A stretch of 64,000 nucleotides of DNA from Verrucomicrobiota bacterium (lineage in GTDB: Bacteria > Verrucomicrobiota > Verrucomicrobiia > Opitutales > Seribacteraceae). The DNA lies in assembly GCA_028343845.1 (NCBI GenBank), contig JAOLZO010000005.1:39563-103562 (forward strand). The letters run 5' to 3'. The position numbers were made by a program, and so were the translations under genes. Positions 19,262 through 27,872 of this stretch are shown here, piece by piece (position 1 is the stretch's first letter; every line of letters begins with the position of its first letter). The notes under the pieces are model-generated. The model was not told where the DNA came from. It made no database searches and saw only the letters and a program-made list of their open reading frames with translations.

Positions 19262-20212
19262 ATGCAATCTTTCTTCAAGACTAATTGGATCCACTCGCTT
19301 TGGCTTATACTGCTTTTCGCCGGGAGCCTCGTTGGGGAAACGGTTACTCCGAAGGATCGATTGATTGTCGAAACCCTCATTCGTCTTAATCGGTTTGACG
19401 TATCAGGGAATGAAAAATGGAAGGGTGCCGTGCAAAGGTATGCTCGGTCGCAAAGGGGCGAAGAGGGTTATTTCGAACTTGTCGAACAATTTTCGGTTGA
19501 AGCCGAATTGCCCGAGTTGCTTCGTCTTGTGGAAGAGGATCCGACATCCGCACTTTCTGCCAAATCGGTCCAGTTAATCTTCCGGTTGGGGGAGCAAAAG
19601 AAACTGTCACGACTGCTTTCAGGCAGTCCCAAGAAAAAGGCCAATGCAATCATAACCCTCATTGGTTTTGTCAAAACCCCGGAGGCGCAAAAACTCCTTG
19701 ATGAACACAAAGCCTTGAGCGCGCCTGCGACATCTGTCGCAAAGGGTGCTCCTGCCCTTATTTCAACTGCTGATGACATCAAGGCTCTGGCCGCCCGGAC
19801 TGGAAATGTCAAGCAAGGCAAAGTGGTCTTTCAAAAATTTTGCTTTGCCTGCCACAAGGCGGGAGATCTCGGGCTCGACTTTGGTCCCGGCTTGTCCGAG
19901 ATCGGAAGCAAGTTGCCCAAAAGTGAACTTCTTTTGGCCATAGTAAAACCAAATGCGGGCATTAGTTTCGATTATGAGGGTTGGACCGTTGAAACCAAGC
20001 AGGGATCCTTTCTTGCCGGAATAGTAAGTGAGAGCGATGAAGAGTTAACGGTTCGAATGGTGGGAGGAGTTAGCCAAAAAGTCAAAAAGGCCGACATTGC
20101 AAAACGTACCAAGATGAAGGCATCGCTTATGCCCGAAGGACTGCACCTTGCCATGTCTGAAATGGAGTTGGTTGACTTGGTCGAGTTTTTATCAAGCCTA
20201 AGAACCAGATAA
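19262..20212 (+). CDS. Exported HEAT/cytochrome c protein, split-off haem domain of the preceding dehydrogenase
   Basis: 316 aa. It begins with its own signal peptide (HSLWLILLFAGSLVGE), continues with helical HEAT-like sequence, and then carries the PVC haem-binding domain: GKVVFQKFCFACHK (CFACH, about 196-200), DFGPGLSEIG and MSEMELVDLVEFLSSL at the C-terminus, with a Met in MAMSEM-like position as candidate axial ligand. The order and content are those of the C-terminal third of the ThuA dehydrogenase family, 60 bp upstream. Because it has a new signal peptide and a different frame, this looks like a functional two-gene split rather than a sequencing frameshift. Confidence 0.85.
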   Translation: MQSFFKTNWIHSLWLILLFAGSLVGETVTPKDRLIVETLIRLNRFDVSGNEKWKGAVQRYARSQRGEEGYFELVEQFSVEAELPELLRLVEEDPTSALSAKSVQLIFRLGEQKKLSRLLSGSPKKKANAIITLIGFVKTPEAQKLLDEHKALSAPATSVAKGAPALISTADDIKALAARTGNVKQGKVVFQKFCFACHKAGDLGLDFGPGLSEIGSKLPKSELLLAIVKPNAGISFDYEGWTVETKQGSFLAGIVSESDEELTVRMVGGVSQKVKKADIAKRTKMKASLMPEGLHLAMSEMELVDLVEFLSSLRTR

Positions 20213-20344
20213 TCCTTTTTTTGTGGATTACGAGCCCTGCGGTCAGACCCATTGAAATGCCGATTTGACTTCCCCCAAATTACGGAGTACCTTCAATCAT
20301 GAGCAGCGAAGGAAAATTTCGTTACGGGCAAAACGCGACTTAAG

Positions 20345-20833
20345 ATGAGGAGAGCCCAAACACAACTAAGGTCATTAAGTGCGTTTCTCATGCCATTGAC
20401 ACTCCTTTGCGTAGCGACCTTCATACTATCCGGCAAGAACGGACCAAATGGCCGAGATCAACTCGTGCTGAAGATGAAGACGATCATTATCCCAAAAATC
20501 GAATTTAAGGAAGTTCCCTTGCCCGAGGCGCTCAATTTTCTAAGGGCTGAGGCCCGCAAGCATGATCCTCAGAAAGCGGGAGTAAACATAGTGCTTCTTA
20601 CGAGGGAAGAGTCGCCCCCGAAGATTACACTCAAGCTTAACAACCTTTCGCTGAGTTCCTCCCTAGGGTTTATCACTGAGTTGACGGGTTATGTTTATGA
20701 GGTTCGTCAAGAGGCTGTCGTCATTAGCAAACCAAGCCCTCAAGGAAAGAAACAGGCATTTAATCCGCACCTGCAAACCGAAATCTACGAATTGAACGAA
20801 GGATTGAAGAACAGGCTTTTGAGGAATCCCTGA
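20345..20833 (+). CDS. Small exported protein with STN/secretin-N-like domain
   Basis: 162 aa with an N-terminal hydrophobic segment (FLMPLTLLCVATFILSG, about 14-30). The stretch KTIIIPKIEFKEVPLPEALNFLRAEA followed by GVNIVLL and ITLKLNNLSLSSSLGFIT is the pattern of short STN (secretin and TonB N-terminal) domains that are very common as stand-alone or repeated modules in Verrucomicrobia. Partner secretin or receptor is not adjacent. It stands alone between the cytochrome gene and a convergent phospholipid enzyme gene. Function unknown; anchoring or signal uptake at the envelope is the general role of the fold. Confidence 0.65.
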   Translation: MRRAQTQLRSLSAFLMPLTLLCVATFILSGKNGPNGRDQLVLKMKTIIIPKIEFKEVPLPEALNFLRAEARKHDPQKAGVNIVLLTREESPPKITLKLNNLSLSSSLGFITELTGYVYEVRQEAVVISKPSPQGKKQAFNPHLQTEIYELNEGLKNRLLRNP

Positions 20834-20847
20834 ACCAAGAAACGCAT

Positions 20848-21627
20848 TCATTCATCCGGGTCCGCCGCTTCCCTTTTTTTCTTCATGTCGATGACCCAAA
20901 GCTTGGCATGAGATTGCCAAACTAAAAAAAGGAGGCCTAAGGAAAGAACTCCTGTATAGATAGGAACGCCTAAGGAAAAGTACTCACGGTGAGAATCGAA
21001 AAAGATGATGAAAGAGTTGAGGAGGATGAAATAGATTCTTATCTCCGTGGGACCGATGCCGAGGAAGTATATTTCAAACTCGTTTGTTGCGGCGAAGCAA
21101 AGAAAGGAATTTACCATGTAGCCACTGGTGATCGCCAGAATTGCGAAGAACCACCATTCGAGATTTTGTTGGGGTTGGGCAATCAGGGCATAGGCAATGA
21201 TCAAGCCGCACTGGAAAACATAGTCTAGAAAGTGATCCATATAGAAACCCCATTTGACTAAACCTGTGTCTCGGGCTCGACCGACGGCTCCATCGAAAAG
21301 GTCGGTTATGTATTGGAGAAAGATAGCAACCGATACACCCCAAAACCAGCTGATTTCTCCGGTGTTGCGAACTTGCCAGGCAGAGGCAATGACAAGACCC
21401 GTCCACGGAATGGTTAGAAGAGTGAGGTGATAAGTTTCCAGCCAATTGGGTATACGGTCCACCCATCTTGCAACGAACCTTTTCTCCAGGGGTCCTAGAA
21501 TCGATTCCCCTTTCTTTTTTGCCCCCCCGAATTGTTGTTGTTGGCTGTTTTTCACGGCTTTCGGGTGTGTATAATCAAAAGGTAAGATATCTTGGAGAAT
21601 ATTGATTGCGAGGAGAGTCCAATTCAA
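20848..21627 (-). CDS. CDP-alcohol phosphatidyltransferase family protein
   Basis: 259 aa integral membrane enzyme. The catalytic signature is present as DLFDGAVGR, eight residues, then G---D---D (ending GFYMDHFLD), matching the consensus DxxDGxxAR-x8-GxxxDxxxD except that Ala is Gly. The Asp residues bind two metal ions and the CDP-linked substrate. Six or so hydrophobic helices follow. The alcohol acceptor cannot be deduced. The 5' end is uncertain: 21627 is a TTG, and a GTG at 21555 (starting VKNSQQQQFGG) may be the real start because sequence conservation is expected from there. Convergent with the STN gene. Confidence 0.85.
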   Translation of the reverse strand: MNWTLLAINILQDILPFDYTHPKAVKNSQQQQFGGAKKKGESILGPLEKRFVARWVDRIPNWLETYHLTLLTIPWTGLVIASAWQVRNTGEISWFWGVSVAIFLQYITDLFDGAVGRARDTGLVKWGFYMDHFLDYVFQCGLIIAYALIAQPQQNLEWWFFAILAITSGYMVNSFLCFAATNEFEIYFLGIGPTEIRIYFILLNSFIIFFDSHREYFSLGVPIYTGVLSLGLLFLVWQSHAKLWVIDMKKKREAADPDE

Positions 21628-21771
21628 TGGCTCTGGAAAACCAAAGCAAGCATGATCAGTTCACAAAATGTCCAATTGCAATTATCAGAAATATCTTTAC
21701 CGTAACGCTATATAAGAATTGGCAATCGTTGCCAGAATTCTTCCCTCTACCTCTAAATCTCGACTCAAATC

Positions 21772-22911
21772 ATGAACAACAAAATTCTTTGCGTTGATGA
21801 CGAAGAATCCATCCTTCGTGGTTTTCAGTTGAATTTGAGAAAAGATTTTGAACTCCATCTTGCCTCGAATGGGGTGGAAGGACTCGAAGTTTTCGATAGG
21901 GAAGGGGGATTTGCTTTGGTGTTGTCCGACATGCGGATGCCGCAGATGAACGGTGCAACCATGCTTTCCGAGATCAAGGGAAGAGACCCTGAGGTGGTGA
22001 CGGTTCTTCTTACCGGTCACACGGATTTTGAATCTGCAATGGCTGCCGTTAATGAGGGTAGTATATTCCGGATGCTCTCCAAGCCTTGTCCTCCTGAAAT
22101 GTTGATTCGTGTTCTAAATGACGGTTTGGCCCAGCATGACTTGATTACAAGCAAGAGAATTCTTCTTGATCAAACCTTGCGGGGAGCAGTGGATGCGCTG
22201 GCCCAATCCCTTTCAACGGCAAAACCTCTTTTTTTCGGTCGAGCCCAAAGGGTTCGAAGGATTGCCAACGAATTGGCCGAAACGCTGAAGATTCCGGATG
22301 CCTGGCGGGTGGATATTGCTAGCACCTTTTCCCAGTTAGCTTATATTTCAATTCCAGAGGCCTTAGTGGAGGATGTTTATCATAAGCGTGAGTTGGCTCT
22401 TGAGGTACGGCAGATGGTCAAGCAATTGCCCGATGATACGCAACTTTTGATAGAGAAGATTCCGGGACTCGAAGATGTTGGCGAGATCTTGGGAAAACTG
22501 ACAGTTCAACATAGATTCGAAGAAGATGATGATACTGGCTTGCGAAAGGCAGCCTCCATATTGCGCGTTGCGCTTGATTTTGATTACTATGAAGAGCAGG
22601 GTCATGACAGAAGCTTGATTGTACAGACCCTTAAGAGTAAAAAAGATCTTTATGACCCCGAGGTCACGGATTGCTTGTCCCAGTTGCTCGTAGTTGCGCA
22701 ACAACAATTCAAACTTGAGGAAATCCCGATCCGCAAACTTGACATTGGGATGCGCTTGGCTCAAGAGCTTCGCTTGGAGGATGGTTTTTTAGTCGCCTCA
22801 TGCGGGGCAGATGTCGACCGTCAACTTCTCCGGGTCATTCGAAATTACGTATCCTGCTATAACGAGATCCCTTTTCCAAAAAAGGTACAGGTTACCGTTC
22901 CCGTAATTTAA
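21772..22911 (+). CDS. Response regulator with degenerate HD-GYP-like output domain
   Basis: 379 aa. Receiver domain at 4-120 with acidic pocket DDEE (9-12), phospho-acceptor Asp53 in VLSDMRMPQMNG, Thr81 and Lys104 (MLSKPC), so it should be phosphorylated. The output half (about 150-360) aligns in outline with RpfG-type HD-GYP domains: GRAQRVRRIANELAE in place of the HxxRV helix and FSQLAYISIPEAL in place of LLHDIGKIGIPD. The His-Asp metal dyad and the GYP motif are absent, so it is probably a non-catalytic domain, a YdiV-like or HDOD-like protein-interaction module. It sits 12 bp upstream of a histidine kinase gene, its likely partner. Confidence 0.8.
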   Translation: MNNKILCVDDEESILRGFQLNLRKDFELHLASNGVEGLEVFDREGGFALVLSDMRMPQMNGATMLSEIKGRDPEVVTVLLTGHTDFESAMAAVNEGSIFRMLSKPCPPEMLIRVLNDGLAQHDLITSKRILLDQTLRGAVDALAQSLSTAKPLFFGRAQRVRRIANELAETLKIPDAWRVDIASTFSQLAYISIPEALVEDVYHKRELALEVRQMVKQLPDDTQLLIEKIPGLEDVGEILGKLTVQHRFEEDDDTGLRKAASILRVALDFDYYEEQGHDRSLIVQTLKSKKDLYDPEVTDCLSQLLVVAQQQFKLEEIPIRKLDIGMRLAQELRLEDGFLVASCGADVDRQLLRVIRNYVSCYNEIPFPKKVQVTVPVI

Positions 22912-22923
22912 ACCCTCATTGCT

Positions 22924-24624
22924 TTGAAGGTTCGGGCATACAAGGTTAGGACGTATATTGCGCTCCTTTCGGTCGGTTCACTTGTCGGTGCAACTATGTT
23001 AATTGGATTAGGTTGGTGGGGTTTTGCGAGCTTGACCGACGCTACGAGAGAGCTGGAAGAAGAAACCCGGCGGACTGGAGATCTGTCCGTTGAATACAAG
23101 GACGTTGGGGCCTTCTTGTCCACTGCGCGCAATATCATGGTTTCGATGGAAGTTTATCCCGAAAACTACGAAGGACTTTTCGGTGTGACGAGGGACGAAC
23201 TGAGTCTGGCGAAAAGACAAATGAATTTGATTGCCTCGCAATACGGCGACAACTACCCCGAGGAGGTGCTTGAGCCTCTTGTCTCCGATCTCGGACAGGT
23301 GAAGGATGCCATTCTCGAGTTGGAGAAATTCGCACTGCAGCTAGGGAAGCTGAAGGACAACCAGAAACCGCCAGCCGATTTTTTTGGAAAAAGAAACAAG
23401 GCCAAATCTGAGTATGAGGACTTTCGGGAAAACTTGAAAAGGAGCGTGAACAACCTAGAGGCTTTGTCCGAGCAATTCCGCCAGAAATCTGAGCAGGAGG
23501 TAGTGGCTAAGTGGGAGGATCTGAAGGCAAGAGAAGAAACGAATGGATTTTTCCTGCTTCTGGGAGTGATCCTGTACCTTGTCTTGATCTCTTTTCTGGG
23601 CTTTGGTACCTATAGGAGTTTTGCCAGTCCGATCAGGAGACTGGAGAAGGCGGCCGCGGACTCAATTGATCACAACAAGCCTTTTTTGATGTCGGAAACC
23701 GGCCCATATGAAATCCGGTCCCTTACCCGCAGGCTTCAGGGATTGGTTATTGGTCTCGAGGAATCGGTGGAGCTTAGGACAAGAGAGCTAAGGGAGAGAA
23801 CCATTCAGCTTCAGGAAGAGATTACGCAAAGGATGGAGCTCGAGACTCAGCTCGTCCATGCTCAAAAAATGGAAGCGGTCGGACAATTGGCTTCGGGGAT
23901 TGCCCACGAGATTAATTCGCCTTCCCAGTTTGCCAATGACAACATTCTTTTCCTCAAGGATGCGGTGGAGGGATTTATCGCGCAGATCGATCAGACCGAA
24001 AACACACCTGATGAAAAGGAGATGGATTTTCTGAAGGAGAATGCACCCCAAGCTGTGGAGCAGGCCAAGGAAGGAATCGACAGGATTACCACGATCGTAA
24101 AGTCGATGAAGAACTTCGCCTACCGGGATGCCACCTCCGAAAAGAAGCCCAATGACCTGAATCAGGCCATTCGCTCTACCTCAGTAGTGGCCACCAATGA
24201 ATGGAAGTATCACGCGGAAATGCAACTGAACCTGGACGAAACTCTGCCCATGGTTCCATGCAATATTGGTGAAATCAATCAAGTCGTTCTTAACCTGATC
24301 GTAAACGGAGCGCATGCGATAAGGGACCGGTTTGAGGATGGGCAGAAGGGGACCTTGCTTGTCACGACCAGGCACTATCCCGAGAAAAACTGCGTCATTG
24401 TTTCAATTACCGATAATGGGGGTGGTATTCCGCAGGACGTGCAGGCGAGAATCTTCGAGCCGTTCTTCACGACCAAGGAAGTTGGCGTGGGGACAGGTCA
24501 GGGCCTTGCCATTGCCCATAACGTCATCGTAAAATCGCATGGCGGGCAAATTTGGTTCGAATCGAAACCTGGGGAAGGAACAACCTTCTACATCAGCTTG
24601 CTTATGAGCCAGGAAAAGGAATGA
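22924..24624 (+). CDS. Membrane sensor histidine kinase
   Basis: 566 aa from a TTG start. TM1 about 9-35, an extracytoplasmic helical sensor region of about 170 residues, TM2 about 208-230, a HAMP-like linker and a short coiled coil (about 280-315, [16 protein letters not shown]). The H-box is [14 protein letters not shown] with His about 328; N-box [15 protein letters not shown] (Asn pair near 455), G1 DNGGGIP, F-box FEPFFTTK and G2 [13 protein letters not shown] are complete. The kinase core is of the HPK4 type (IAHEIN-P), whose members often act on detached receivers such as the upstream regulator. The stop overlaps the next ATG (ATGA). Confidence 0.93.
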   Translation: MKVRAYKVRTYIALLSVGSLVGATMLIGLGWWGFASLTDATRELEEETRRTGDLSVEYKDVGAFLSTARNIMVSMEVYPENYEGLFGVTRDELSLAKRQMNLIASQYGDNYPEEVLEPLVSDLGQVKDAILELEKFALQLGKLKDNQKPPADFFGKRNKAKSEYEDFRENLKRSVNNLEALSEQFRQKSEQEVVAKWEDLKAREETNGFFLLLGVILYLVLISFLGFGTYRSFASPIRRLEKAAADSIDHNKPFLMSETGPYEIRSLTRRLQGLVIGLEESVELRTRELRERTIQLQEEITQRMELETQLVHAQKMEAVGQLASGIAHEINSPSQFANDNILFLKDAVEGFIAQIDQTENTPDEKEMDFLKENAPQAVEQAKEGIDRITTIVKSMKNFAYRDATSEKKPNDLNQAIRSTSVVATNEWKYHAEMQLNLDETLPMVPCNIGEINQVVLNLIVNGAHAIRDRFEDGQKGTLLVTTRHYPEKNCVIVSITDNGGGIPQDVQARIFEPFFTTKEVGVGTGQGLAIAHNVIVKSHGGQIWFESKPGEGTTFYISLLMSQEKE

Positions 24625-25793
24625 CGCGCTTTTTTTCGGACCATCACCTTCTCTTTTCGGCAGTGGCGTGCCTCTTTGCCCTTGGCGCTTGCGTGGAGAA
24701 GGAAGAGCAACCCACAAAATCGAATTACGTACCTTTTCCGCCAACGGCTACTCCAGAACTCTCCCCCAAAGACCTGAAGTTATTGCAGAGGGACGATTTC
24801 GTCCGAATCGAGCCGGGCGTATTCCAAATGGGTAGTCCGGATGAGGAAGAAGGACGCCTTACTGATGAAAAGGATCATACGGTTACCATTTCCAGCCCCT
24901 ATTATATCGCCAAATACGAGGTTACCATCGACCTATGGAATAGATTCCTTCCCACTGTTCTCAAAAAGGATGAGAAGTTTTATCTTACCGATGAAATTAA
25001 AAGATCGTTTATTCGTCTGCGAGATGTCGAGGAGGGCTCCAGGCCCCTTCCTTGGATCCTGAAACTTGATCCGGGAAAAAGAGAATTCACCATCAGGATC
25101 CTTGAGCAGATACTCGTTGTTTTCGAAAAGAGTTTGGCCCTTCAAAAGGCAGCGAGTGCCAAGAAGAAAAAAGTTTCTTGGTCGCCCGAGGAAATGGAAG
25201 AGGCGTTGAAGCAATTCAAGAAATTTCTGCACCGGAGAAAAAACCTGCCCATCACCTTTGTCTCCTATCCCCAGGCCAAGTCCTTTTGCTGGCGGATGAC
25301 CGAGCGTGCCTGGCGCGAATCCTCGATTCCCCGGGAAATGGTTTATCGAATGCCGACGGAAGCCGAATGGGAATACGCCTGCCGGGCTGGACTTCGAGGC
25401 GTTACAGGCCTGGAGGATGGAAATCAGTTGTCTGGTATCAATGCCAACCTGGATGGCTCGCAAAAGGAGGGTATCATAGGTAAGGTCCAGTACTTGATCG
25501 CCAAGAAAAAGCTTGTTCATGCTAACCGGGAAAAGATGATCTACCCTGCCAATGCTTGGGGGATATACGATATGCACGGGAATGTGTTCGAATGGTGCCA
25601 AGATTATTATGCTTCATACCCGGATCAGGCCACGGATCCGTCGGGACCTATCCGCGGCAAGGAGAGAGTCCGTCGGGGAGGAAGTTTTCTCCGGTCGGCT
25701 CACCAAAGTCGCTCCGCGGCCAGGCATTCGGTCGAGCCGTCTTGGCGTGGTTCGGAAACCGGGTTCAGATTGGTTATCGGATTTCCGCTGTAA
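24621..25793 (+). CDS. FGE/SUMF1-domain lipoprotein
   Basis: 390 aa from ATG 24621 (ATGA overlap with the kinase), giving a lipoprotein signal with lipobox FALGAC; a start at 24552 lies inside the kinase gene and has no signal. The formylglycine-generating-enzyme-type fold is clear: VRIEPGVFQMGS, EVTIDLWNRF, YRMPTEAEWEYACRAG, NAWGIYDMHGNVFEWCQDYY and VRRGGSFLRSA ending GFRLV. Between the first two blocks and the rest lies an unusual Lys-rich helical insert of about 100 residues. Lacking the Cys pair needed for sulfatase maturation as far as I can see, it is probably a ligand- or signal-binding paralogue serving the kinase. That role is inference. Confidence 0.87.
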   Translation: MTRFFSDHHLLFSAVACLFALGACVEKEEQPTKSNYVPFPPTATPELSPKDLKLLQRDDFVRIEPGVFQMGSPDEEEGRLTDEKDHTVTISSPYYIAKYEVTIDLWNRFLPTVLKKDEKFYLTDEIKRSFIRLRDVEEGSRPLPWILKLDPGKREFTIRILEQILVVFEKSLALQKAASAKKKKVSWSPEEMEEALKQFKKFLHRRKNLPITFVSYPQAKSFCWRMTERAWRESSIPREMVYRMPTEAEWEYACRAGLRGVTGLEDGNQLSGINANLDGSQKEGIIGKVQYLIAKKKLVHANREKMIYPANAWGIYDMHGNVFEWCQDYYASYPDQATDPSGPIRGKERVRRGGSFLRSAHQSRSAARHSVEPSWRGSETGFRLVIGFPL

Positions 25794-25817
25794 GCACCGG
25801 CAAGCCACCGATTCCTT

Positions 25818-26816
25818 TCACTTGCCAAGGAATTTCGAGAGGGTTTCGCGCACTTGTTCTGCGGGAAGCGCATAAATGGTGACCCGGTCAACCCGGGCAA
25901 TATTGAAGCCGATGCACTCTCCGTTTAGATTGAAAAGTGGTCCTCCCATTGAATTTTTGGGAAGGGGAAGGTCGTGCTGAAGGATCATCGGGAAATTATC
26001 CTTTCTCTTGGAAACGGGTCCGCTCATTTGCAGGTTTCTGTTGAACAAGTCGAAGGTAACCGAGCGGTGGCCTAAGGTAACGTTAAAAAACTTCACTTCG
26101 TCCTCCCGCTTGATTTGAATCCTGACAACGTCACCCGGATCATTTTTTCCTACGATTTTCGCGACTTGATCTCGGCTCTTGAGCTTTCTTCCATCAACGC
26201 TTGTGATCACGTCTCCTTTTAGAAGGCCTGCCTTGTATGCGGCAGCTTGCGGAACGACCTCGGATATGCGGACTCCGCCCACGGAGTCACCGTCGGCTCC
26301 GAGAATGACTCCGATCACCCCTCCTTCCCGGCCGATCTTGCGTGGTTTTCCACTAGCTACCCCCACCCGTATTTCCTCGAGCTTGGAAAACGAGGATAAG
26401 ACCCAGGAACCTGTTCGCGTTGAATTTTCGTCTCCCCATTGGACGACAGGGAAGGAATCCTTATCGGAAATCAGCTGATAAAGCGCCAAGTCGGTTTTCT
26501 CGTCACGCTTCTTGATCTTGAGGCTGTATGTTTTTCCATCGGAGGTCTGAGCTTCCCTGGCCCCTACGCAATCACTTGCCTTGGTGAGGACGTACCCACT
26601 CGGATCGACAATGCCCCCCAAAGCAATCAGCTTGTCATTGCGCACTAATCGTACGGTGGCCGAAAGAGCTTTTTCCCGGGCGCTACCAAAGGCATCTTGT
26701 GTGGAAAGCCCGTTCAATCGGAATTTTTCATCAAGTAATTCCGTTGTGTTGTCATCCGAATCCTCTGCGTGGGAATAGGTATAGACAAGAAAGGTCAACA
26801 GGATCAGAATTTTCAT
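25818..26816 (-). CDS. S1C-like PDZ pseudoprotease (catalytic residues lost)
   Basis: 332 aa with signal peptide (MKILILLTFLVYTYSHA). A trypsin-like beta-barrel half (about 50-160) has GYVLTKASDC where active HtrA proteins have LTAAHV, so the catalytic His is lost; the Asp block EKTDLALY remains. A PDZ domain follows (about 165-252, GVRISEVVPQAAAYKAGL, GDVITSVDG). The C-terminal block KNSMGGPLFNLNGECIGFNIAR resembles the GDSGGPL nucleophile loop but has Met at the Ser position, and it comes after the PDZ domain. Cleavage is therefore unlikely; a scaffold or substrate-binding role is probable. Its ATG overlaps the stop of an active paralogue (ATGA), so both are made together. Confidence 0.82.
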   Translation of the reverse strand: MKILILLTFLVYTYSHAEDSDDNTTELLDEKFRLNGLSTQDAFGSAREKALSATVRLVRNDKLIALGGIVDPSGYVLTKASDCVGAREAQTSDGKTYSLKIKKRDEKTDLALYQLISDKDSFPVVQWGDENSTRTGSWVLSSFSKLEEIRVGVASGKPRKIGREGGVIGVILGADGDSVGGVRISEVVPQAAAYKAGLLKGDVITSVDGRKLKSRDQVAKIVGKNDPGDVVRIQIKREDEVKFFNVTLGHRSVTFDLFNRNLQMSGPVSKRKDNFPMILQHDLPLPKNSMGGPLFNLNGECIGFNIARVDRVTIYALPAEQVRETLSKFLGK

Positions 26817-27787
26817 TCGTCAGGTCTTTTTCCCAGTTTGATTTTTGACGACATGGACTTTCCATTGCGTTGATATTCGAGTTTGATTTCATCCCCGGGG
26901 TTTTTCGAGGCGATGAGAATGGTCAATTCCTCCCGGTTGTCTATTTTTTGTTCATCAATCGAAACAAGCAAGTCATCCGGTTGTAATCCCGAGCTTTCCG
27001 CCGGTGTTTCTTTTATGGTTTCGACCACCCTGACACCACCCTTGGCTTCCTTGCAGGCTACCCCCAAAAAACCACCCTTTTCCATCTTTTCCATTGTGAA
27101 GAGTGTTTCATTTTGAAAGAACTCCCAGTTTGCCAAATAAGATTCGACCGGGACGTGGAAATTCTCATCGGGTTTTTTGGATATCCGGCTGTGTATGGCA
27201 ATGACCCGTCCGTTGAAGTCAAACAGGGGACCTCCGGAGTCACCGCCAAGGAGCCGACTATCCGTCCGCATGGTTTCGTCCTTTCTCCCGATCACTCTAC
27301 CCAAGCGGACGACAAGGCCTCTTTCCTTGTCGAATCCACCAGGGTGCCCGAGGCCAAAACACCAGTCACCAAGTTGGGAACTGCCTTTGGGCGCCATTTC
27401 TACGAAAGGCCATGGACCTGCCTTGGTGATCTTGAGCATGCCGGCATCCGAAAGCTCTGAGCCTCCGAGGCTGACTGCGGGGGCTCTCTTGCCATTCGGA
27501 AGTCGAACGAACATTTTTTTGTTACTCTTGCCAATGACATGAGCGGCAGTGAGCACAAGACCATCCTCGGAAACAATGATTCCGCTTCCGGCGCCGTCGT
27601 TCGCCTCGATGGATACGAGAGCGCCCTGAACCTTCGGAAGCAAGGACTGCAGTCGATCTTGGATTTCAAGTAGCTCTTTCGGGTTCGAGGGCACCGGTAG
27701 CTCCCATGCCTTGCCCTGATTTTCCTCAGCTGGAAGAAAGAGGCGAAGGAAGAATACTCCGAATAAAAAAATAGGGTAGCCTCGCAT
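26813..27787 (-). CDS. S1C (HtrA-like) periplasmic serine protease with PDZ domain
   Basis: 324 aa from ATG 27787, which opens with a signal segment (RGYPIFLFGVFFLRLFLPA); the TTG at 27814 adds nine residues. The catalytic triad is complete: His in LTAAHVIG, Asp in SELSDAGML and Ser in LLGGDSGGPLFDFNG. A C-terminal PDZ domain (GVRVVETIKETPAESSGL, DDLLVSIDEQ) gives the usual DegP/DegS-like single-PDZ layout. It should degrade or process misfolded envelope proteins. It lies 85 bp downstream of an anchored binding-protein gene and overlaps the pseudoprotease by 4 bp, suggesting a protease/pseudoprotease pair. Confidence 0.9.
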   Translation of the reverse strand: MRGYPIFLFGVFFLRLFLPAEENQGKAWELPVPSNPKELLEIQDRLQSLLPKVQGALVSIEANDGAGSGIIVSEDGLVLTAAHVIGKSNKKMFVRLPNGKRAPAVSLGGSELSDAGMLKITKAGPWPFVEMAPKGSSQLGDWCFGLGHPGGFDKERGLVVRLGRVIGRKDETMRTDSRLLGGDSGGPLFDFNGRVIAIHSRISKKPDENFHVPVESYLANWEFFQNETLFTMEKMEKGGFLGVACKEAKGGVRVVETIKETPAESSGLQPDDLLVSIDEQKIDNREELTILIASKNPGDEIKLEYQRNGKSMSSKIKLGKRPDE

Positions 27788-27872
27788 ATGAATATAGAAC
27801 CCCCTCCGTTGCAAAATCGCAAACCGGATTTAATAAATATTCGGAATAATCTATGAGATTCGGAGAAAACGT

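Noticed and set aside
15801..20212. Simple frameshift explaining the dehydrogenase/cytochrome split
   Set aside because: The second frame starts with a proper signal peptide after an intergenic gap and there is no matching open continuation; kept as possible fission.
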